DNA of 6,394 bases, from positions 1 through 6,394 of the forward strand of contig QQSA01000070.1 of NCBI GenBank assembly GCA_003602535.1. Reading direction: 5' to 3'. The position numbers were made by a program, and so were the translations under genes. The DNA comes from Candidatus Poseidoniales archaeon. GTDB taxonomy: Archaea > Thermoplasmatota > Poseidoniia > Poseidoniales > Poseidoniaceae. Under the pieces are notes generated by a model, which worked only from the letters and a program-made list of their open reading frames with translations, ran no database searches and was not told where the DNA came from. How positions within the stretch are numbered: the stretch's first letter is position 1; every line of letters begins with the position of its first letter. Below, in pieces: positions 1 to 4,262 of the stretch.

Positions 1-617
1 CCAGTTCTTTCATTGATTGAAGTTGCTAAGGACCCTAACCTATCAGTGTCTGTGAAACCTGGAAGTACATTGTTGATGGTAATACAGGCCGGTAATTCTC
101 TGGAAAGTGACTTTGACCAAGAAGCCATAGCTCCGCGTAAAGTGTTAGAAAGACCAATGTTTGGAATTGGTTCTCTAACAGATGTGGATATTATATTCAC
201 AATCCGGCCCATTCCAACTGCTTCCATCTTTGGAGCAAGTCCTCTAACCAAAGTATGCGATGCGTGCAGATGTCGTTTGAAAGGAGCATCAAAATCTTCG
301 ACGTTATTTCCTAAAAGTGGACCGCCAGGTGGACCAGCCGCATTATTGATTAAGATGTGGCATTCTTCAATTGAAGAAATAAATTTGCCAATTGCTTCTT
401 GATCCTCTAAATCAAGGCTAATTGCTGTATGCCCGGTACCTGAAAGTGTTGCAATCAAATCTTCAGGATTCCTACTAACTGCTGTTATTGTTGCACCCGC
501 TTTTGCAAGCATTTTTGCTGTAGCAGCGCCAATTCCTTTTGAGGCGCCACAAACTATTGCATGCTTGCCAGATAATGCAGTGGTCGAAAATGGGTAGTCT
601 TCTCCTAGCCAGTCCAT
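1..617 (-). CDS. Short-chain dehydrogenase/reductase (SDR)-like protein, atypical active site, C-terminus cut by window edge
   Basis: Reading leftward from the ATG at 615-617 gives 205 codons with no stop before the window edge, so the C-terminus is missing. The protein has the Rossmann features of classical SDRs: a dinucleotide-binding GASKGIG at residues 24-30, NNAAG at 91-95, a strand ending in Ser144, and NNVLPGFTDT at 182-191. The catalytic Tyr-x-x-x-Lys is absent: the aligned segment reads GLSNTLRGAM, with Ser157 and Arg161 where Tyr and Lys belong. I recall an SDR subgroup related to 3-oxoacyl-ACP reductases with the same PIPNxGLSN-type segment, so this is probably a subfamily trait and not decay. 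Substrate and activity are unknown. It lies 32 nt behind the hydrolase stop. A GTG at 651-653, overlapping that stop, is an in-frame alternative start adding 12 residues. ATG is preferred because the Rossmann fold already begins comfortably inside it. Confidence 0.9.
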   Translation of the reverse strand, partial: MDWLGEDYPFSTTALSGKHAIVCGASKGIGAATAKMLAKAGATITAVSRNPEDLIATLSGTGHTAISLDLEDQEAIGKFISSIEECHILINNAAGPPGGPLLGNNVEDFDAPFKRHLHASHTLVRGLAPKMEAVGMGRIVNIISTSVREPIPNIGLSNTLRGAMASWSKSLSRELPACITINNVLPGFTDTDRLGSLATSINERT

Positions 618-649
618 GTTAATGCCACAAGGCGCATGGTATTGAACCT

Positions 650-1381
650 TCACAGCCAATCGCGAATTGTTTCTGCTTGTGTCAACCAATCATCGCTTGC
701 GACATCTATCATCGAAAAATGGTCTCCTGGGAGCCATAATTTCTGGATATTAGCGCCCTTAGCATCCATAGCCCTAGCATAAGACTCGGATTGTGCCCAA
801 GGAACTTCTTTATCGGCCTTACCATGAATTAGAAGCACTGCTGTTTTAGGAGGATTGTCAATTGGATTTACTCGCCTCCAAATATCTTCATTATCTTCTG
901 GAACACAACCCATCCATCGACGAACTGCATCACCACCATCAGATAATTTCGCATGATCTGCAGCGACTAAATCAGCGATAGGAGCTTGGGCAATTGTCAA
1001 CCACGGTTTTCTTTCTGCGACTGCAGACATCATCAATGCTAGATGACCTCCTGCTGAATGACCCATGACCATCGAACGCACTATGTCGATACCAGGGAGA
1101 AGTGCTAGTTGCCCCCATGCTCGCATTACATCTGAAAAGGTGTCCATCCAAACGCCTTCATCCTCTGGAGACCACCCCTTGAATTCAATATTCCACGCTG
1201 CGATTCCTTGTTCAGCAAGATCTTCGGCTATTGGAGCCATCAAATCAAGAGTATATTCCGCCTTCCAAAATCCACCGTGAATGAGCATCACACATGGAAC
1301 ACCCTCATCTTTCTGATAAGGAGATGGTTCATCAGGCATATACAAATCTGCGAACTGCCATTCTTCTGCACCCCACTGCAT
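650..1381 (-). CDS. Alpha/beta hydrolase (esterase/peptidase-like)
   Basis: A 243-residue cytoplasmic alpha/beta-hydrolase fold protein with no signal peptide. The visible landmarks are the oxyanion-hole motif HGGFW at residues 35-39, the nucleophile elbow GHSAGG at 107-112 (Ser109), the acid Asp190 in IHGKADKEVP, and His221 in GDHFSMID. Together these give a complete Ser-Asp-His triad in the right order and spacing. The HGGFW motif resembles that of BD-FAE-type esterases and kynurenine formamidase-like enzymes, but the substrate cannot be assigned from sequence. The frame stays open to an ATG at 1459, which would overlap the end of aspS by 53 nt and add 26 residues with no counterpart in the fold. 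The ATG at 1379-1381 leaves a 25-nt gap and starts just before the first strand, so it is chosen. No Shine-Dalgarno motif precedes either start. It is probably cotranscribed between aspS and the SDR gene. Confidence 0.9.
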   Translation of the reverse strand: MQWGAEEWQFADLYMPDEPSPYQKDEGVPCVMLIHGGFWKAEYTLDLMAPIAEDLAEQGIAAWNIEFKGWSPEDEGVWMDTFSDVMRAWGQLALLPGIDIVRSMVMGHSAGGHLALMMSAVAERKPWLTIAQAPIADLVAADHAKLSDGGDAVRRWMGCVPEDNEDIWRRVNPIDNPPKTAVLLIHGKADKEVPWAQSESYARAMDAKGANIQKLWLPGDHFSMIDVASDDWLTQAETIRDWL

Positions 1382-1406
1382 GCGGTCTACAGCCAAAATG
1401 ATCAAC

Positions 1407-2816
1407 TCAAGGAGTAACTCTACTGCGATCTCTTGGGAAGAGAACAGTTTCACGTACATTGCGTGATCCGGTAAGGACCATCAACAAACGAGCAACTCCT
1501 AAGCCCCAACCAGCGTGAGGAGGAGCCCCGTATCGGAATCCATCTGTATAGAATGCGAAATCTGAAGGGTCGAGTCCTTTGTTACGTAGATTCTGTTCGA
1601 GAACATCTACATTGTGCTCTCTTTGTCCACCACTTGTCATTTCATCTCTACCATAGTTCAAATCAAATCCGCGAGACAATTGTTCACCGGTAACTCCTAC
1701 ATCTCCAGGGATATGGTGTATGTAAAATGGCTTCATTTCCATTGGCCAGCGTGGCAAGAAGTGGAAACCAGGGTACTCTGCTGCGATTATATCGCAGTGG
1801 GATGAATCGATATCATCCCCCCATGAAATATCTTCACCTGCATCTTGAATCATCTTTATCGCATCGCAATATTCGATTCTTGGGAATGGAAGGCTAGGGA
1901 CTTCTACTGAGATAGGGTCATCTCCTTGACTTGCTCTGTAATCATTGATTATGTCGATCTGATCTTGATCATTTTCTGCCACCATCTTCCAAATATGATG
2001 AATCATGCGCTCTTGAACACACATTACATCGTCATCGTTCATCCAAGCGCCTTCAATATCGAATGAAATAAATTCGTTAAGATGACGGTATGTGTCATGG
2101 TTTTCAGCCCTGAAAGCTGGACCTATTTCGAATACGCGCTCCATCCCACCCAAAATGGTCAACTGTTTGTATAATTGTGGACTTTGAGAAAGGAATGCTG
2201 GTGTATCAAAATACATCATTGGGAAAAGATTGGTCCCCCCTTCAGAGGCAGATGCAATTATTTTTGGAGAATTAATCTCTTTGAATCCCTCTGATATCAG
2301 GTGATCTCTACCATATTGTAGTACTTTTGACCTTAAAGTGAACATGGCATTGACGTGTGCCCTTCGCAGGTCGAGGTAACGATTATCTAAACGAGTATCC
2401 AATCCTATTGATACTGTATCTGTTACTCCAAGAGGAAGGGGAGTTGCTGCCTGTGCAAGAACAGTGAATTTGGAGGCTACTACTTCGTAAGTAGGCGGAG
2501 GAGTTGGCTCTCCCTCTGCCACTTTAGGAGGCCTCTTTTGTGCCACTTCACCTATTATTTGTACTGTAGATTCTCTAGAAAGCCCTTGAGCAGTTTCCAA
2601 TTCTTCATCACTAACTCCTCCTTGTTTCAAGAAAATTTGAACACGGCCAGTTCCGTCCCTGATGTCCATGAAACAAATTTTTCCTTTCCCGCGATTGGCC
2701 TCCATAAATCCACAAATTGTTACCTCGGAGCCAATTAACGATTCACCATCGCTCTGAATTTGCCCTAAGGTGTGAGTTCTAAATGAGGTCGGATGCCAAA
2801 CTGTTTCGCTCGCCAT
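1407..2816 (-). CDS. aspS: Aspartyl-tRNA synthetase, archaeal/eukaryotic type (AspRS or Asp/Asn-specific AspRS)
   Basis: A class II synthetase that attaches aspartate to tRNA(Asp) in the cytoplasm. It has 469 residues, slightly longer than the usual roughly 430-440 of archaeal enzymes, and lacks the large insertion of typical bacterial AspRS. An N-terminal OB-fold anticodon-binding domain (about 32-125, with GKGKICF and DIRDGTG) is followed by the catalytic domain. There one sees motif 1 (KEINSPKII), the flipping loop SEGGTNLF near 191, QSPQLYKQ at 211-218, motif 2 FRAENHDTYRHLNEF at 235-249 with catalytic Arg236, SGGQREH at 395-401, and motif 3 GWGLGVAR at 436-443 with Arg443. The C-terminus FPRDRSRVTP is characteristic. 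Start: ATG at 2814-2816; an in-frame TTG at 2841-2843 would add nine residues and is less likely. The residues at sites that separate discriminating from non-discriminating AspRS are unusual (see findings). It is first in a probable three-gene leftward transcript and divergent from metK. Confidence 0.97.
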   Translation of the reverse strand: MASETVWHPTSFRTHTLGQIQSDGESLIGSEVTICGFMEANRGKGKICFMDIRDGTGRVQIFLKQGGVSDEELETAQGLSRESTVQIIGEVAQKRPPKVAEGEPTPPPTYEVVASKFTVLAQAATPLPLGVTDTVSIGLDTRLDNRYLDLRRAHVNAMFTLRSKVLQYGRDHLISEGFKEINSPKIIASASEGGTNLFPMMYFDTPAFLSQSPQLYKQLTILGGMERVFEIGPAFRAENHDTYRHLNEFISFDIEGAWMNDDDVMCVQERMIHHIWKMVAENDQDQIDIINDYRASQGDDPISVEVPSLPFPRIEYCDAIKMIQDAGEDISWGDDIDSSHCDIIAAEYPGFHFLPRWPMEMKPFYIHHIPGDVGVTGEQLSRGFDLNYGRDEMTSGGQREHNVDVLEQNLRNKGLDPSDFAFYTDGFRYGAPPHAGWGLGVARLLMVLTGSRNVRETVLFPRDRSRVTP

Positions 2817-2857
2817 GTTTAGGGGCGTGACACTTTCGGACAAGAAGTCATCGCTGG

Positions 2858-2887
2858 TAAAAACATAGAATTGATAGAGGATAATCT
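2858..2887. promoter_or_regulatory. Possible divergent archaeal promoter region between aspS and metK
   Basis: The 84-nt gap between the aspS and metK start codons must hold the signals for both genes. Its only clearly A/T-rich stretch is here, including AAAACATAG near 2860-2868, about 33-40 nt before the metK ATG. That is a plausible place for a TATA-like element giving a short leader. The opposite strand of the same patch could serve aspS, which would then have a longer leader. There is no strong TATA consensus and no Shine-Dalgarno motif at normal spacing before metK (GAGG at 2877-2880 is about 20 nt away). The call rests on position and base composition only. Confidence 0.25.
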
Positions 2888-2900
2888 AGGCCCGACATAC

Positions 2901-4130
2901 ATGGCAGAAGAGTTGTTCACTTCAGAAAGTGTTGCTTCAGGCCATCCTGACAAACTTTGTGACGCAATTAGCGATGCAATAGTAGATGCCTGTCTGTCTA
3001 TCGACCCGAATGCAAGAGTTGCGGTTGAAACTAGTGTGAAAGGTGGAACCGAACAGGGAATTATCCTATTAGCTGGAGAAGTGACAATTTCCGGCGAACA
3101 CCCTGATTACGAGTCAATCGCTAGAAAAACTGCTGCAGAAATTGGATATAACTCTCATTCAATCGGATTTGACTCTACAAGTAAAAATCGATGTGAAGTA
3201 ATTGTAAAAATTACTGAACAGGCTGCTAATATTAGTCAAGGAGTAAATAATTCCGAACAAGGTGCCGGAGACCAAGGATTGATGTTTGGATTTGCTTGTT
3301 CCGAAACCGAAGGTTTTGAAGTGTTAAAGGGAAGATTTTTCCCATTGGCTGCAGCCTTATCTCAACGCCTAACTCGTAGAATGACCAACGCTAGAGTCGA
3401 TGGCACACTTCCTTGGGCACGTCCTGATGCTAAAAGTCAAGTTACGGTTCAATACGAGAATGGAGTTCCTTCCAAAGTTCACACCGTAGTTATCGCAATT
3501 CAACATGATGATGCGTTGAAAAACAACTTTGCAGGTGATGAATTAGCAGAGAGAGAATACATCACATCTCAGATCAAAAAACATGTTGTTGAACATGCAA
3601 TTCCAAACGAACTATTGTCAGAAGGATATCGCCTAATTGTAAACGGAACTGGTAGATTCGCAGACCCAGGAGGCCCTTACGCTGATGCCGGATTAACTGG
3701 TAGGAAAATAATCGTTGACACCTATGGAGGAATGGGGCGTCACGGGGGGGGTGCTTTTTCTGGCAAAGACCCTTCAAAGGTTGACAGATCTGCTGCTTAC
3801 GCCGCGAGGTGGGCAGCTAAACATGTTGTAGCTGCAGGACTAGCTTCAAAATGCGAAATTCAAGTTGCTTACGTAATCGGAGTTGCTGAACCTGTCAGCG
3901 TTAGGGCTGAATCTTTTGGAACATCATCGATTACAGACACTGAATTAACTCGAAGAGTCAAATCTGTATTTGATTTCACTCCGAAATCAATCGCTAATGA
4001 ATTGGATTTGTTGAAACCGATTTACTCTGCTACTGCCGCAGGTGGCCATTTTGGAAGAACTCCTGGAATTGATGGTGCATTCCCTTGGGAAATCTTGAAT
4101 CAGGAAAAATTAGATTTGCTTCAGAACTGA
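2901..4130 (+). CDS. metK: S-adenosylmethionine synthetase (methionine adenosyltransferase), bacterial/eukaryotic type
   Basis: Makes S-adenosylmethionine from methionine and ATP, the methyl donor of the cell. The protein has 409 residues, somewhat longer than the 384 of E. coli MetK. Family signatures run the whole length: FTSESVASGHPDK at 6-18, GAGDQGLMFG at 121-130, DAKSQVTV at 176-183, TGRF near 250, LTGRKIIVDTYGGMGRHGGG at 265-284, AFSGKD at 285-290, DRSAAYAAR at 295-303, and GGHFGR...FPWE near the end. This is the three-domain bacterial/eukaryotic MAT and not the divergent archaeal MAT family. The start is the ATG at 2901: it puts GHPDK at 14-18, exactly as in E. coli, while an in-frame TTG at 2871 would add ten unmatched residues. 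One local oddity is FADPGGPYADAG around 253-264, where E. coli has FVIGGPMGDCG, a one-residue insertion. A run of eight G encodes the conserved Gly282-284. It is likely a single-gene unit. Confidence 0.98.
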   Translation: MAEELFTSESVASGHPDKLCDAISDAIVDACLSIDPNARVAVETSVKGGTEQGIILLAGEVTISGEHPDYESIARKTAAEIGYNSHSIGFDSTSKNRCEVIVKITEQAANISQGVNNSEQGAGDQGLMFGFACSETEGFEVLKGRFFPLAAALSQRLTRRMTNARVDGTLPWARPDAKSQVTVQYENGVPSKVHTVVIAIQHDDALKNNFAGDELAEREYITSQIKKHVVEHAIPNELLSEGYRLIVNGTGRFADPGGPYADAGLTGRKIIVDTYGGMGRHGGGAFSGKDPSKVDRSAAYAARWAAKHVVAAGLASKCEIQVAYVIGVAEPVSVRAESFGTSSITDTELTRRVKSVFDFTPKSIANELDLLKPIYSATAAGGHFGRTPGIDGAFPWEILNQEKLDLLQN

Positions 4131-4137
4131 TTCTAAC

Positions 4138-4152
4138 CGGCCCTTAGGGCCG
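4138..4152 (+). terminator. Hairpin after metK, possible transcription terminator or processing structure
   Basis: CGGCCC and GGGCCG form a perfect 6-bp G+C stem around a TTA loop, starting 7 nt after the metK stop. No run of T follows, so it fits neither a bacterial intrinsic terminator nor the T-rich archaeal terminator. It may mark the metK mRNA end, or simply lie in the leader of the next gene, whose earliest possible ATG (4158) is only 5 nt downstream. Confidence 0.35.
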
Positions 4153-4187
4153 ATTGGATGAAATGTCAGCATAGAGTCGCGATTATC

Positions 4188-4262
4188 ATGTCGCACCGGG
4201 TGAATGCTCTAGTCTTGGTCTTGGTGATGGCCTTTGCACCGCTAGTTCCTCTAGCTAGTGCG
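4188..4262 (+). other. Signal peptide of the giant exported protein
   Basis: Residues 1-25 show a short n-region with one Arg (MSHRVN), a hydrophobic core (ALVLVLVMAFAPLVPL) and an AxA cleavage motif, LASA before HPS. This predicts Sec export and signal peptidase I cleavage after Ala25. There is no lipobox cysteine and no twin-arginine motif, so a lipoprotein or Tat route is unlikely. Confidence 0.85.

Noticed and set aside
13..402. Plus-strand 129-codon open frame
   Set aside because: It starts with TTG and lies antisense to the SDR gene, whose minus-strand translation carries clear family motifs.
1382..1459. N-terminal extension of the hydrolase to the ATG at 1459
   Set aside because: It would overlap the conserved aspS C-terminal codons by 53 nt and add residues with no counterpart in the fold.
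2838..2850. Short GAC...GTC inverted repeat in the aspS/metK intergenic region as an operator
   Set aside because: The arms are only 3 bp, which is expected by chance.
2871..2900. TTG start adding ten residues to MetK
   Set aside because: The ATG at 2901 aligns residue for residue with the E. coli MetK N-terminus up to GHPDK.
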